Shown here piece after piece: positions 35,301-42,566 of a DNA stretch of 64,000 bases. Within the stretch, counting starts at the first letter, position 1; the number at the start of each line of letters is the position of its first letter. This DNA is from a bacterium (GTDB lineage: Bacteria > Spirochaetota > Leptospiria > Leptospirales > Leptonemataceae). The translations under genes and the position numbers were made by a program. The DNA lies in NCBI GenBank assembly GCA_024742665.1, contig JANSYA010000005.1:358475-422474 (forward strand), read 5' to 3'. The notes beneath the pieces are model-generated. The model made no database searches, was not told where the DNA came from, and saw nothing but the letters and a program-made list of their open reading frames with translations.

Positions 35301-37010
35301 ACCAAAACGCTACAGGATGCGGTCTATAATTTCAATCCGAACAATAGCATCGCCAGCGTCGCTAATACCGCGACCGCCTACACCACGTCCTACAATTATA
35401 CGTACGATGGTCTGAATCGCCTGACGAATGCGAATGGGATGTACGTCGAAATCGACGACGGCTCCGGTACCGCGAATACGACGCCCCAGGAATACAAGCT
35501 GGCCTACGGCTATGCGGCGAACGGCAACCTGGTTCGCAAAGATACGATCAATCCCGCGACCGACGCCCTCGAAGACCGCTGGACCTACAACTATACGAAC
35601 CACGCCGTCACGAGTATCGACAGCACCGCGACCGGCGCCGGCCGCCACGACATGTTGTACGACGCGGTCGGCAACGTAACGTATCAGAAAGACAACGTTA
35701 GCGGTTTCGAGAAAGAACTTACGTTTGATTCGTACAATCGCATTCACACTGTGCGCGACGTCGGCCGCGATCTGATTGTCGGAAGCTATCGTTACGACGA
35801 CGGCGGCTTTCGCGTCCAGAAGACCGCGAATCTGCTGAAGGGCGGCCAGTACAAGGATGTAAACATCCTGTATCCGTCGATGTTCTTCGGTCTCGAACAC
35901 ATCGCCGAAGACAGCACCACGTCGGCGATCAACAACATCTACTTAAACGGCGTTCGCGTCGCGGCGATGGCCGAAAACGGTGCGCTTGCGTATTATTTGA
36001 CCGACCAGGTGGATTCGGTTTCGCACGTCTTAGACGACAGCGCGGAAACCTTAACGCGAATTCAATATAAGCCGTACGGCGAGACCTTTGTTCATAAAGG
36101 CGACCAGGACTTCGCGCCGAAGTACAACAGCCAGGAGCTGGATCAAGAGAGTAAGCTGTACTACTATAACGCGCGGTACTACGATCCGCAGGTGGCGCGG
36201 TTTACGAGTGCGGATACTGTGCTCGATGGCGGAGCGTTTTATACGCAGGCCTGGAACCGGTACATGTATGTGCGCGGCAATCCGATTCGGTATAAAGATC
36301 CGACGGGGCATATAATACAGGTTCGAGGAGACGAATTGGAACGGAAAACCATCTTCCAAAATCTTCAAAAACTCACGGGTGACACACTCACCATCGATCA
36401 GGAAACAGGTGTTATTGGGATCGACGCAAAAGCAGAAGGCGGAGGCGATAAGGAAGTTGGGACTGAAGTTGTCCGGGACCTGATAGAAAGAGAACAGAAA
36501 ACGAGGATTCATCTTGATCGAAAGACCACCAAAGCTGATAGAGGGAGCCATGTCGATATGGTGGTCACAGAAAAAGACGGTACCAGTTATGTGCAGGGTG
36601 ATATCGTTCTAAGGCCGCATGTGGATGCGCAGAATCCACTTGCCGTTCAGTATGAGGGGGATGCCGGGGTGAAACTGAAAAAGGATCCGTTATCCATCAC
36701 GCTCGGCGAAGAGTTGTTGCATGTGTTCCGAAGAGTCAATGGACATGAATTCCAGGAAGAAGGAGAATATCAAGGGTTCGCATTTGCAGTCGATTCTAAT
36801 GGTGACCCGTCAATCGAAATGGTTGCAACTGATCCGGAGGAACTGCTCACGAATGGCCTTCCTGCGTTCAAACTCGAAGAATCTGCAGAGATTGGAGACT
36901 TCCTGGGCGAGACAATACAGCCAAATAAATACAATACAAATACGCTTCGCAAAGAACAAGGTCTGAACTACAAGAGGGCGGCATATGGAAAAGTTGTTCC
37001 GCAAGACTAG
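29352..37010 (+). CDS. SpvB/FG-GAP/Rhs giant lipoprotein with M91-like C-terminal tip
   Basis: 2552 residues from a GTG preceded by AGGAAC. Signal plus lipobox AVPAC (Cys31). SpvB/TcaC-type N-terminal domain ~105-380; several FG-GAP loops (GDFNGDGRSD and similar, ~405-710 and ~1145); a TcdB-like middle (~1180-1260); YD/Rhs repeats ~1400-2250; Rhs core ~2240-2320 (YYNARYYDPQVARFTSAD.., NPIRYKDPTG). The last ~235 residues are AT-richer and resemble M91/NleD-type zinc peptidases: LGEELLHVFRRVNG and the tail NTLRKEQGLNYKRAAYG. The expected first His of HExxH is Glu here. Probably a surface-displayed polymorphic toxin in which the Rhs shell encloses the tip. Confidence 0.85.
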   Translation: MNNLIHKITTVTTNCAFAALLGAFAIAVPACGGAGGDASFLAALGLGGGLPENTGFPTSGATTDPANAPTPEGSDLFSISTNYSAAVDDPDTKADPLAAAGFVASPQPNHYGSLGFSYAMDVPAGRAGMQPSVSLSYGASSGDGWVGIGWNFGLGAISRSTEYGPPTYDHRDIFNYNGKRLIKVSGPANSADGVYRLEIVSGALLRFTLSDSSSGGVWRVQDSGGTETVYGADTSSRIYRPENAADTYSWYFSRSTDRNGNYMQAVYDTSHYSEDRVLYLEEIQYTGNDSAGHSPRQYVRFHKRARGESYGDYVSKAPGFLMRMDQLLDRVTVGWTGGELWDYQLVYEASPESGRPLLSTIDSDRTTSQPRFYYQSEANGRKLVWQSVVNRSASDPETNPEVTRYFEGDFNGDGRSDMVFFNPETGNWKAAEGKRGGGFTYKIYGNRFRGYDSNERIYFFGSNLSGDFNGDGRADITMYLPETREFWVAEHTGRVFQFRNYGRLFALDIDPTQAMLFPGDYDGNGLSDALFFNEPTGDWLLALNKGGRFEYRTIAKQFQNLFRADYAPDASRNSANTADAQAGARGFVRFTNGDFNGDGRSDIAFYDRRDGHWWVGENHPDSQTLFRLHWKIYKVFAAPEQALFANKQFSGDFNGDGFSDFLLFDRSTGQWILGAVGDETIRFRVWSEAPQFKAITRWLQGDFNGDGRTDIGFYSATDNKFWMGEATPNGFRYRIYSDMSFGPDPQRVMATPLPEDEVELKNASRAFVAAGGAKTLLLDYQYDGNVRPERGEQVFAGCFTIADCSANPELLIYERATKKLHFKQGAAYTPDVLAGLDLSDEDLRLLNGGRAAAYGANDRDGVLYYAKTPSGGSFAHRFRLLEHTGAAFGDTNFADFDSTDITNFDVDASLHLVDNFTGSGAKSLLILDDQRSVARFLHVQGATQTPLTISGALSANDFRNLFQAGSYTNRQNRKAFSALSVDLNGDGQAQVILVDRRAGTHRYYLGTVNTNALTISWSVLSGTPKLEILPTEFRTSEGAAGVPYFTRAESGNTRSIVYAARRNGVLRFYRLRVSGSTISQTTHSAPAQYPGYTGENDHNGNPILRGASGVVSFDLNQNRVFALTAAHVSRSMTRPDLLTKVYPFRWIQGDYNGDGLTDVGFFHLKEPTWYFALSDGQLPDVIERVANGIGGNYRFEYAHSTDFDNTGADDIPDLPSRSLVVSKITADDGFNNRIVTNYEYSGGNVHSQFVNGRKEIDHFGFETFVVRNALGGRTISKHYNREYSNYLENRALGGAVREVRVLGTDNILHSVTTNEYRIHRIQESSAVASYFAATAKTEQRVRGVLVSTTTSQLNFASGQYVLDSETSSSTDHYSDASNSAITRTSSSNFETSAITNQRRRTVSRSLVGTPHEITSSFVYDARGNVTRSTATATGTGLPAVAAKVQEFGYDSYGNVTESRDVSSTPARISRMAYDAQLHQFVREERAVGPTLDIVTTHAIDYGSAFGAPTNSTDPNGNQTYYDYDSYGRLIALRADTPNGTQTLAAYSYSANFPFSAKSTLYSGNSNPDFTSRTYVDGLGRGVHSVKSASGGQYVRSGRTLYDGAGRPVQRGQSQWAGAGEIDTFVPHTALRHPTRYEYDGIGRVIRTTLPRAEGESSPTTITVVFSDPYQVVQHHSGGQSKRTISNGSGQTLFVEDFGTGDGGQSVSAKVGFCYSIAGNMIKKSDLNGGQTMGCSGAGGSTVPAKDLSGQNHAYWVYDAFGQLRAKSDPDFGVSSYVVNAFGDVTSMTDAATRTTNISYDRLGRAATKLLPNGEGLVAYTYDSYGGSQNAIGRLARLEDATQTKNFSYDELGRTQREIREIKNPGVIALDVAYTTEYRYDLLGRVKAIDYPEHPLANQKIRVCYDYGSAGYITGVAANTDAAGWPLLGGGCDSNRKDIVSNIVYNEFGQTAGFALGNGVSTTYTHDIRGRIIHIRSEGQVSGVTKTLQDAVYNFNPNNSIASVANTATAYTTSYNYTYDGLNRLTNANGMYVEIDDGSGTANTTPQEYKLAYGYAANGNLVRKDTINPATDALEDRWTYNYTNHAVTSIDSTATGAGRHDMLYDAVGNVTYQKDNVSGFEKELTFDSYNRIHTVRDVGRDLIVGSYRYDDGGFRVQKTANLLKGGQYKDVNILYPSMFFGLEHIAEDSTTSAINNIYLNGVRVAAMAENGALAYYLTDQVDSVSHVLDDSAETLTRIQYKPYGETFVHKGDQDFAPKYNSQELDQESKLYYYNARYYDPQVARFTSADTVLDGGAFYTQAWNRYMYVRGNPIRYKDPTGHIIQVRGDELERKTIFQNLQKLTGDTLTIDQETGVIGIDAKAEGGGDKEVGTEVVRDLIEREQKTRIHLDRKTTKADRGSHVDMVVTEKDGTSYVQGDIVLRPHVDAQNPLAVQYEGDAGVKLKKDPLSITLGEELLHVFRRVNGHEFQEEGEYQGFAFAVDSNGDPSIEMVATDPEELLTNGLPAFKLEESAEIGDFLGETIQPNKYNTNTLRKEQGLNYKRAAYGKVVPQD

Positions 37011-37076
37011 AATAAATGTGATTAACCGGCTCCCTGGCTTTTTCAAGCGTACCAAATTCAAGGTGATAGCGAGACA

Positions 37077-37451
37077 TTGAAATTCTTTTACACCGCGCTG
37101 TTTCTGTTGGGATTGAATTGTGACTTCAATGATTCGGTGAAAGCGAAACAAGAAAGCAAACAAGAAACGATTACGATTACGACGGGAGGCGGCAGAAATA
37201 TCGCACTAGCTGAGGAACTCAGGAATGCTTTTTCAGAAAAACGCAGAGATGGAAAAATCGTCGGATACAAGATTCTCAGCCTCGTGAGGGATCGTGACTG
37301 CTACGAACGTTGTGGTCTCCGGGAGCGGGATTTGATGCTGACGTGCAACGGTGTCGAACTGCAATCGACAGAAGAAGCTGTAGAGTGCTTTGGCAGCATA
37401 ATTGATGCATGTATTAACAATTCGCCGTGTCCGTCATTGCGAGTTGAATAG
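37077..37451 (+). CDS. Small PDZ-like lipoprotein, candidate immunity protein
   Basis: 124 residues from TTG 37077, 66 bases after the Rhs stop. Short signal and lipobox LGLNC (Cys15). The C-terminal ~65 residues (GKIVGYKILSLVRDRDCYERCGLRERDLMLTCNGVEL) resemble the PDZ-like fold of GspC-type proteins. It has the same AT-rich composition as the Rhs tip, so the two were probably acquired together. Position and exported location fit an immunity or inhibitor protein for the tip (inference); a secretion accessory role is the alternative. Confidence 0.55.
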   Translation: MKFFYTALFLLGLNCDFNDSVKAKQESKQETITITTGGGRNIALAEELRNAFSEKRRDGKIVGYKILSLVRDRDCYERCGLRERDLMLTCNGVELQSTEEAVECFGSIIDACINNSPCPSLRVE

Positions 37452-37550
37452 AGTGATCTCCTCCCGAAAAAGCCGCTCTCGTGCCGTCCCCCACTACGCC
37501 CATCCACCCGCTCGCCAGCAAAGAAGCAGCGCCTCTCCGCACGTCACGCC

Positions 37551-38036
37551 CTACTCACCAACAACTTCCGCGAATACGACAGTCTGAATCTCGCCGCTTT
37601 CCAGAATCTTATTCAGCACAATCTGGAGGGCCGTGCGAAACGCGAGCCGGCTGGCCACGCTTTCGGAATCGCTCCAGCCGTTTTCGTTTACGACGTCGCC
37701 TGCGGCTTCGCGTAGTTCATCGCGGCGGGCTGCGATTTCTTTTTCCAGCTCCGGCGAATCCGGCGCGATGCCGACCGAAAGACGGAGCGTGACTGACTGG
37801 TTCGCGTCGGCCTTCGTCGTCGCGTCGGGGTCTTTGCGCGGAGCTTCGAAGTCGCCCAGGGAAATCATCGTGCGGCCCTGGGCGTCGAGGGACAGTCCGG
37901 CCGCGTCGGTCGAGCCCTCCAGGTTTTGCGCCGCCGATCGCAGAGCGATGCCGTAGGCGACGACACTCAGCAGCGGCAGCCCGATAAAAACAATCGCGCC
38001 GATGATCGGGATCAGTGAGGACGTGCGATTTTTCAT
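37551..38036 (-). CDS. FliL-like membrane protein
   Basis: 161 residues from the ATG at 38036-38034 (MKNRTSSLIPIIGAIVFIGL). One N-terminal transmembrane helix, a linker, then a FliL-type periplasmic domain: SVTLRLSVGIAPDSPELEKEIAARRDELRE.., ending LNKILESGEIQTVVFAEVVGE. FliL supports the flagellar stator, but related proteins act elsewhere, and no flagellar genes are adjacent. It contains the right copy of the 71-bp direct repeat. Confidence 0.7.
   Translation of the reverse strand: MKNRTSSLIPIIGAIVFIGLPLLSVVAYGIALRSAAQNLEGSTDAAGLSLDAQGRTMISLGDFEAPRKDPDATTKADANQSVTLRLSVGIAPDSPELEKEIAARRDELREAAGDVVNENGWSDSESVASRLAFRTALQIVLNKILESGEIQTVVFAEVVGE
37633..37703 (+). repeat. 71-bp direct repeat, right copy
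   Basis: Inside the fliL-like gene; matches 21345-21415 at 70 of 71 positions and in the same orientation, 16,288 bases away. Confidence 0.9.
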
Positions 38037-38046
38037 CTCGGCGTGC

Positions 38047-38583
38047 TTACAAACGTTCCACGACAAGCAGTTTGTAACGCCAGGGCCGATTGATTTTGTC
38101 CTGCTCTTCCGCTTCGTATTCCAGCTCCGGATCGTCGGGATAGTCGATGGTCGCCGAGACGTGCAGGCTGCGGCGTCCGGACCAACTGCCGACGCTGCTC
38201 ACGCGCAGCGAGCCGGTGTATTCAAACGGACGTTCCGGGGTTACGACCACGCCGCCGTTGCGAATCATGCGCTCGCCGATCGACCGCGATTGCGTGCGGT
38301 TGTTCGCGCCCTTCTCCGTCGCAACGACTGACGCGCGCAGATTGATGAAGCGCACGCGGCCCTGCTTTGCCTCGCAGCGCACGGTATATTTATACCCGGT
38401 CGACTTGATGATGCCGTCTTTGTCCGGAACGCTCAGAGTACACTGAAATTCGTCCGTATTATCCGAAGATTTGCTCAACAAATTTGGATTGGATAGATGA
38501 TCGCAGCCGGCAGTGCCGATTCCAACGAGTAGAATTCCAGAGAGCAGAATTCCCGAAAGCGTAATTGTACGAAAAAGATTCAT
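38047..38583 (-). CDS. Lipoprotein, unknown
   Basis: 178 residues from the ATG at 38583-38581, with GGGGAA just upstream; an ATG eight codons earlier is possible. Signal peptide and lipobox IGTAGC (Cys near residue 27). The mature part is predicted beta-rich (EFQCTLSVPDKDG.., YKYTVRCEAKQGRVRFINLRASVV), with no family recognised. The stop is 10 bases before the fliL-like start, so the two are co-transcribed and probably act together in the envelope. Confidence 0.65.
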   Translation of the reverse strand: MNLFRTITLSGILLSGILLVGIGTAGCDHLSNPNLLSKSSDNTDEFQCTLSVPDKDGIIKSTGYKYTVRCEAKQGRVRFINLRASVVATEKGANNRTQSRSIGERMIRNGGVVVTPERPFEYTGSLRVSSVGSWSGRRSLHVSATIDYPDDPELEYEAEEQDKINRPWRYKLLVVERL

Positions 38584-38618
38584 GAGGTTCCCCGTGTTAA
38601 TATTCATGCTGGCCTGTT

Positions 38619-38873
38619 TTAGTTCCGGCGCGGAACGAAGATGGAAGACGATTCTTTAGATTCGCCGTCGCTTCCGCCGGGCGGCAGGCGCTTCGGGCGG
38701 TTGGAACGGCGCATGAGAACATAGAAGACCGCGCCGAAGAAGCTGAATACCAGGATGATCAGCAGCCAGCGGTGGCGCGTTTGCGGATCGCTTTCGTTGC
38801 GTACACAATCGATGATGGCCCAGAACCAGAAAAAAGTGAAAGGTACAGCAAGCAGGAATATTAAAAAGAACAT
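38619..38873 (-). CDS. PLDc_N-type small membrane protein
   Basis: 84 residues from the ATG at 38873. Two transmembrane helices (FLIFLLAVPFTFFWFWAIIDCV and WLLIILVFSFFGAVFYVLM) with the IDC..N..D..R..W spacing of the phospholipase D/nuclease N-terminal (PLDc_N) module, then a Pro/Ser-rich tail. Such stand-alone modules are common and have no known activity. Confidence 0.75.
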   Translation of the reverse strand: MFFLIFLLAVPFTFFWFWAIIDCVRNESDPQTRHRWLLIILVFSFFGAVFYVLMRRSNRPKRLPPGGSDGESKESSSIFVPRRN

Positions 38874-39014
38874 AGTGAACAAATTTTTGCGGAGTTATTT
38901 GAAGATCAGACGAAGGATTCCAGAGCAGGATTAAAAAATCAAGCGCTTTCAAGCGTTTAAGAACGATTTCTTAGACTTGCTTGACGTCGACAGGGCGCCG
39001 GCTATGTTTTTGAC

Positions 39015-39698
39015 ATGATTGGTGTAATCATTATGGCCGTGTTGATGGCCTTCGGACTCCTGGTCTTCGTGCCGTTTATGATTCGGCGGGCCATGCGGCA
39101 GGCGAAAGAGGCGCGGGAATTCGTTCCAGAGTTGCTGCGCAAGAGCGGACTTCAGCAGGACGGCGGCACGCTGAAAGGCGAGTATCGTGGCTTTCCGGTC
39201 GAAGCGCACTTCGGCCTGGGCTTTAACTACGGTAAGCTGATCCTGTCGGGCGAAAGCGGCTGGCGCATGCTGCAGAAGATGGAAGGCCGCAATACCTATT
39301 ATCAAACGCTGCACGTGCAAATGAAAGTTCCCGGCGCAAACATTCCCACGACGATGTTCAAAGAGCATGCGGGCCTGTTGCGGACCGATCAGTGGTTTAT
39401 GGATCTCGTGGAAAAACGCAACGTGGAGCTGCCGGAAGTCGACGGCCTTAAGGTTGGATCGGCGCGAGTTTACGGTACGGATCCGGAGTTCTGTCGGCGG
39501 GCTGCGGCGGATTCCGAGCTGAAAGCCCTGATCGAGAACTGGCATTTCACGGATATCCGCGCGGCCGGAGACACGGTGGAACTGGTCCTGAACGATAATA
39601 TGGTCATGCCCACCTTCGGATCGCGACGCATGGCTCGCCCGGATTTCGTCATCGAAGCTTTAGATATGTGCGCGCGTCTGGCGGAGCTGGGCAAATAG
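39015..39698 (+). CDS. Membrane-anchored protein, unknown
   Basis: 227 residues: one N-terminal transmembrane helix (GVIIMAVLMAFGLLVFVPFMI), a basic linker, and a soluble domain on the cytoplasmic or periplasmic side (GTLKGEYRGFPVEAHFGLGFNYGKLILSG..). No family recognised; a stand-alone gene between convergent neighbours. Confidence 0.6.
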   Translation: MIGVIIMAVLMAFGLLVFVPFMIRRAMRQAKEAREFVPELLRKSGLQQDGGTLKGEYRGFPVEAHFGLGFNYGKLILSGESGWRMLQKMEGRNTYYQTLHVQMKVPGANIPTTMFKEHAGLLRTDQWFMDLVEKRNVELPEVDGLKVGSARVYGTDPEFCRRAAADSELKALIENWHFTDIRAAGDTVELVLNDNMVMPTFGSRRMARPDFVIEALDMCARLAELGK

Positions 39699-39713
39699 AT
39701 TCGGGGCGGCCGA

Positions 39714-40562
39714 TCATGTCAGGCGGCGATGCCTTAAGGCCGGCAATCGCGCGCGCACTGCTTTGATGCGTTCCCCGTCGACGCGTGCGAGCGCGAAACC
39801 GATTTCCTGTCCCGCGTCGGCCAGAGTTTCCCCCCAGGGATCGACGATCATCGCGTGGCCGTAGGATTCGCGCTTGCCGTAGTGAACGCCGGTCTGGGCC
39901 GGCGCGATGATATAGCAGGTGTTCTCGACCGCTCGCGTTCGAATCAAAAGCTCCCAGTGGGCGGCGCCGGTAAATGCCGTGAAGGCGGCCGGCGCGAAAA
40001 TAACATCGGCGCCGTGTTCGCCGCTCAGGGCGCGGTACAGCTCCGGAAAACGCAGGTCGTAACAAATCGAAAGGCCCAGCACGCCGAAGTCCGACGACGC
40101 GTAGCTGACTCCCGCGCGCTCTGCGCCTGGAATCGTATAGTCCGACTCGCGATAGCGCACTCCGTCGGGAATGTCGACGTCGAAGAGGTGCAGCTTGTCG
40201 TAGCAGGCGAGCTCTTCGCCGGTGGGCCCGAAGAGTCGCGCGCAGTTATAAACGCGGGTTTCGTTTGCGGGCCGGCGCAGGGCGCCGCCCAACAGAGTGA
40301 TCGAATGCAGTTTCGCCTGTCCGGCCAGAAATTCCGCGCCGGCGGTTTCAATTTCATCCGCCCGTTCGCGCAGTTCGCTCTCCGGCCCCAGGAAGGCGAA
40401 GTACTCCGGGAGGCCGACCAATCGCGCGCCAGCCGCTACGGCCTGTGCGATCAAATCCTGCGCCTGGTCCAGGTTCGCCTGCAGGTCCGCGGTCGAATTC
40501 ATCTGCACGGCGGCCGCGCTATAAGCCCGGGGAATGCTGGAGTCCAATGGATTCTCTATCAT
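39714..40562 (-). CDS. Carbon-nitrogen hydrolase (NIT-type amidase)
   Basis: 282 residues with the nitrilase catalytic triad: Glu53 (GLPEYFAFLG), Lys123 (CYDKLHLFDVDIPDG) and Cys167 (LSICYDLRFPELYRAL). The closest named group is NIT1/NIT2-type omega-amidase or deaminated-glutathione amidase, which repairs damaged glutathione-like amides in the cytosol. It begins 14 bases after the DUF2063 gene, so it is the last gene of the bufferin operon, which links it to thiol metabolism (inference). Confidence 0.9.
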   Translation of the reverse strand: MIENPLDSSIPRAYSAAAVQMNSTADLQANLDQAQDLIAQAVAAGARLVGLPEYFAFLGPESELRERADEIETAGAEFLAGQAKLHSITLLGGALRRPANETRVYNCARLFGPTGEELACYDKLHLFDVDIPDGVRYRESDYTIPGAERAGVSYASSDFGVLGLSICYDLRFPELYRALSGEHGADVIFAPAAFTAFTGAAHWELLIRTRAVENTCYIIAPAQTGVHYGKRESYGHAMIVDPWGETLADAGQEIGFALARVDGERIKAVRARLPALRHRRLT

Positions 40563-40576
40563 CAGCGTTTTCGACT

Positions 40577-41212
40577 TTACAGCTCCGAATGCAAGCGGGC
40601 GTAAAGTTCCTCGTCGATAACACGAGACTGGACTCCGGCGCTGTCGCGATACAACAAAATTCGATTCAGCTCCGGCTCGTCCGAGTTTTCCAGCTCAAGA
40701 TCGCCCCTTTGTATGGCGATCGCGTAAATCTCCAGAATCGGATGCGGCGAAGTCAGCACGCGCAACGCCGTCTCGCCTTCGCTTGCGCCGGCTGCGTGCT
40801 GCAGTTCGGAGCGCATCCATTCGTAGCGTGCCACGTCGCGTAGATACGGCAGCTGTGCGCCTGGGTCGGGGAGTTCGCCCAGAAAATCCGCGAAATCCAC
40901 GCCGTACTGATTCAGGTCCGCTGACTGCGCCGGATGATTCCGCGCGTAGCGGCGGGCCGCGGCGTCGAAGTATTCCGCACCCACCAGGGAATGGACGGCC
41001 GGAAAATTCTCAACCAGAGCGGAACAGCGCACGGCCAGCGAGTTGTTGCGATAGATGGCGATACGGTCGCCGGGGTTCAGCGACGCGCCGGGCGAATGTT
41101 CTATGATCTGCGCGAGTTCTGGCGGCGCCGGCGGATTTTCCCCGGAGCGCGTGCGTGATCCTGACGCCTGCAGGGCCGCGCTCACGGCGGCCTGGAGTGA
41201 GCTCAGTCGCAT
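40577..41212 (-). CDS. bufC: DUF2063 partner protein of bufferin maturation (BufC-type)
   Basis: 211 residues. The N-terminal domain (LNPGDRIAIYRNNSLAVRCSALVENFPAVHSLVGAEYFDAAARRYARNHPAQSADLNQYG) is the DUF2063 signature. These proteins pair with DUF692 enzymes and are thought to bind the precursor peptide. The start overlaps the DUF692 stop by 10 bases, showing coupling. Confidence 0.88.
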   Translation of the reverse strand: MRLSSLQAAVSAALQASGSRTRSGENPPAPPELAQIIEHSPGASLNPGDRIAIYRNNSLAVRCSALVENFPAVHSLVGAEYFDAAARRYARNHPAQSADLNQYGVDFADFLGELPDPGAQLPYLRDVARYEWMRSELQHAAGASEGETALRVLTSPHPILEIYAIAIQRGDLELENSDEPELNRILLYRDSAGVQSRVIDEELYARLHSEL

Positions 41213-42108
41213 CGTTTGAGATAGTCTCCGGCGGTTTCGGCTTCGCGCATCAGCTCGGAAAAATCGGGCGGAATATCCGTATCGCGCTCAATGCACGCCG
41301 GCTGCGGTCCCCAGGTTTTTACAGCGCGTTCGAATAGCTTCCAGACCGTGCTGGACACCGGCGCGCCGTGGGTATCGAGCAGGTGCGTGCCGCGATCTTC
41401 ATAACCCGCCAGATGGTACTGTCGCACGCGCCCGGCCGGAATCGTTTCAAAAAACGCGTCCAGGTCTTCAGGAGCGTCGCCGTGGTTGTGGTGGTTGATA
41501 TGCAGATTGTTCAGGTCCAGCAGGACATAGCAGTCGGCGGCCTCGGCCACCGCCGCAATGAATTTGCCTTCACGCATAAAAGCCGTGGCTTCTTGCTCTT
41601 GCGACTCTGCTTCTTCGTTTGTCGCGGGCGCGGCGGCCGGCGCGAATCTTAAATAAGTTGAAATATTTTCAATCAGGATGCGTTCGCCCAGCGCGTCTTG
41701 AAATCGCCCGATGCGCTCGGCGCAGTGGCGAACGGCTTCTTGGGTAAAGGGCAGGGGCAATAGATCGTGGTGCGATACGCCGCCGTTCGCGGTCCAGCAT
41801 AGATGCGTCGAAACGAAATCCGGCTCCAGCTCGCGTCGCCGCTGATTCAGGGCATCCAGTAATTTCGCGTCGATGGGGTCGACGCTGCCCACGTCGAGAC
41901 CGACCGCATGAAAGCACATCGGATAATCGGCGCGCAGATTCGCCAGGACGCGGACGGAGTCCCTGACGTCTCCGTACAGATAGTTATCGATTAATATTTC
42001 AAACCAGGCCACGGCGGGCCGGCGTTCGAGAACGTACGGAATGTGAACGGGGCGCAGGCCGATCCCGGCCCCGTTTATTTTCCGCCGCGTTACAGCGGCA
42101 GCTTTCAT
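41203..42108 (-). CDS. bufB: DUF692/MNIO-family bufferin maturase (BufB-type)
   Basis: 301 residues from the ATG at 42108-42106, which overlaps the precursor stop by ATGA; a longer open frame reads Arg-rich shadow sequence. Metal-ligand segments of the multinuclear non-heme iron oxidase family are visible: [46 protein letters not shown] and [15 protein letters not shown]. These TIM-barrel enzymes oxidise precursor cysteines. Between the fourth and fifth strands sits a Glu/Ala-rich insert ([15 protein letters not shown]). Acts on the BufA1-like peptide encoded upstream. Confidence 0.92.
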   Translation of the reverse strand: MKAAAVTRRKINGAGIGLRPVHIPYVLERRPAVAWFEILIDNYLYGDVRDSVRVLANLRADYPMCFHAVGLDVGSVDPIDAKLLDALNQRRRELEPDFVSTHLCWTANGGVSHHDLLPLPFTQEAVRHCAERIGRFQDALGERILIENISTYLRFAPAAAPATNEEAESQEQEATAFMREGKFIAAVAEAADCYVLLDLNNLHINHHNHGDAPEDLDAFFETIPAGRVRQYHLAGYEDRGTHLLDTHGAPVSSTVWKLFERAVKTWGPQPACIERDTDIPPDFSELMREAETAGDYLKRCD

Positions 42109-42374
42109 TTCTTTTTGAGCAGCTTGCCGCCGGTGATTTTTTCGCAGGTGCCTTTGGGCACGTAGATCCACTCTTCGGGATCGTTGTCCACTTTTGCGTG
42201 ACCCGAACAGCTGTGCACGCTCGTGCCGCAGTCGTTCTTGCCTTTTTTCACGATGCCGGCGCACTTCTCGGCGTCGTACGACGGCGCCGCTTTCAACTCG
42301 GCGACGCCGGGTCCGGCGGCGGCCAGCAGGCCGGCCAGGGCGCCGGTGGCCACAATCTTAATGCGATGATCCAT
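42105..42374 (-). CDS. bufA1: BufA1-type bufferin precursor (DUF2282)
   Basis: 89 residues with GAGGT before the ATG. Signal peptide ([17 protein letters not shown]) then a core with four cysteines at 38, 49, 56 and 77 in the DUF2282 pattern [41 protein letters not shown]. In characterised bufferins the MNIO enzyme converts cysteines to thiooxazoles or related rings and the exported peptide binds copper. Here the first gene of a bufA1-bufB-bufC-amidase operon. Confidence 0.92.
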   Translation of the reverse strand: MDHRIKIVATGALAGLLAAAGPGVAELKAAPSYDAEKCAGIVKKGKNDCGTSVHSCSGHAKVDNDPEEWIYVPKGTCEKITGGKLLKKK

Positions 42375-42482
42375 ATTTACCTCGGTATCAGATCGGGAAA
42401 CAAATCTCCCGGAATTCTATTCGTGCGGCTCCAGAACTGCGTTTTGCGAGCCGCTGTGCCTGATACACGCGTTGCTGCGGAT

Positions 42483-42507
42483 TTGATCGCATTTTTTTTG
42501 CGATCAA
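42483..42507. promoter_or_regulatory. Inverted repeat with T7 centre between bufA1 and the ECF sigma gene
   Basis: TTGATCGCA (42483-42491) and TGCGATCAA (42499-42507) are perfect 9-base arms around seven T. Sitting in the 192-base divergent spacer, it could be an operator for either direction, or a hairpin in a transcript leader. Confidence 0.55.
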
Positions 42508-42566
42508 TTCGGGCATTCGTCCGTTTTTAATACAGCGAGCCGAATCTCGATAAACCAGTCCCCGCG

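Noticed and set aside
30189..35900. Several long minus-strand open frames inside the Rhs gene
   Set aside because: They are antisense shadows of a GC-rich, biased coding strand; compositions are Arg/Ala/Ile-rich with no ribosome sites or known domains.
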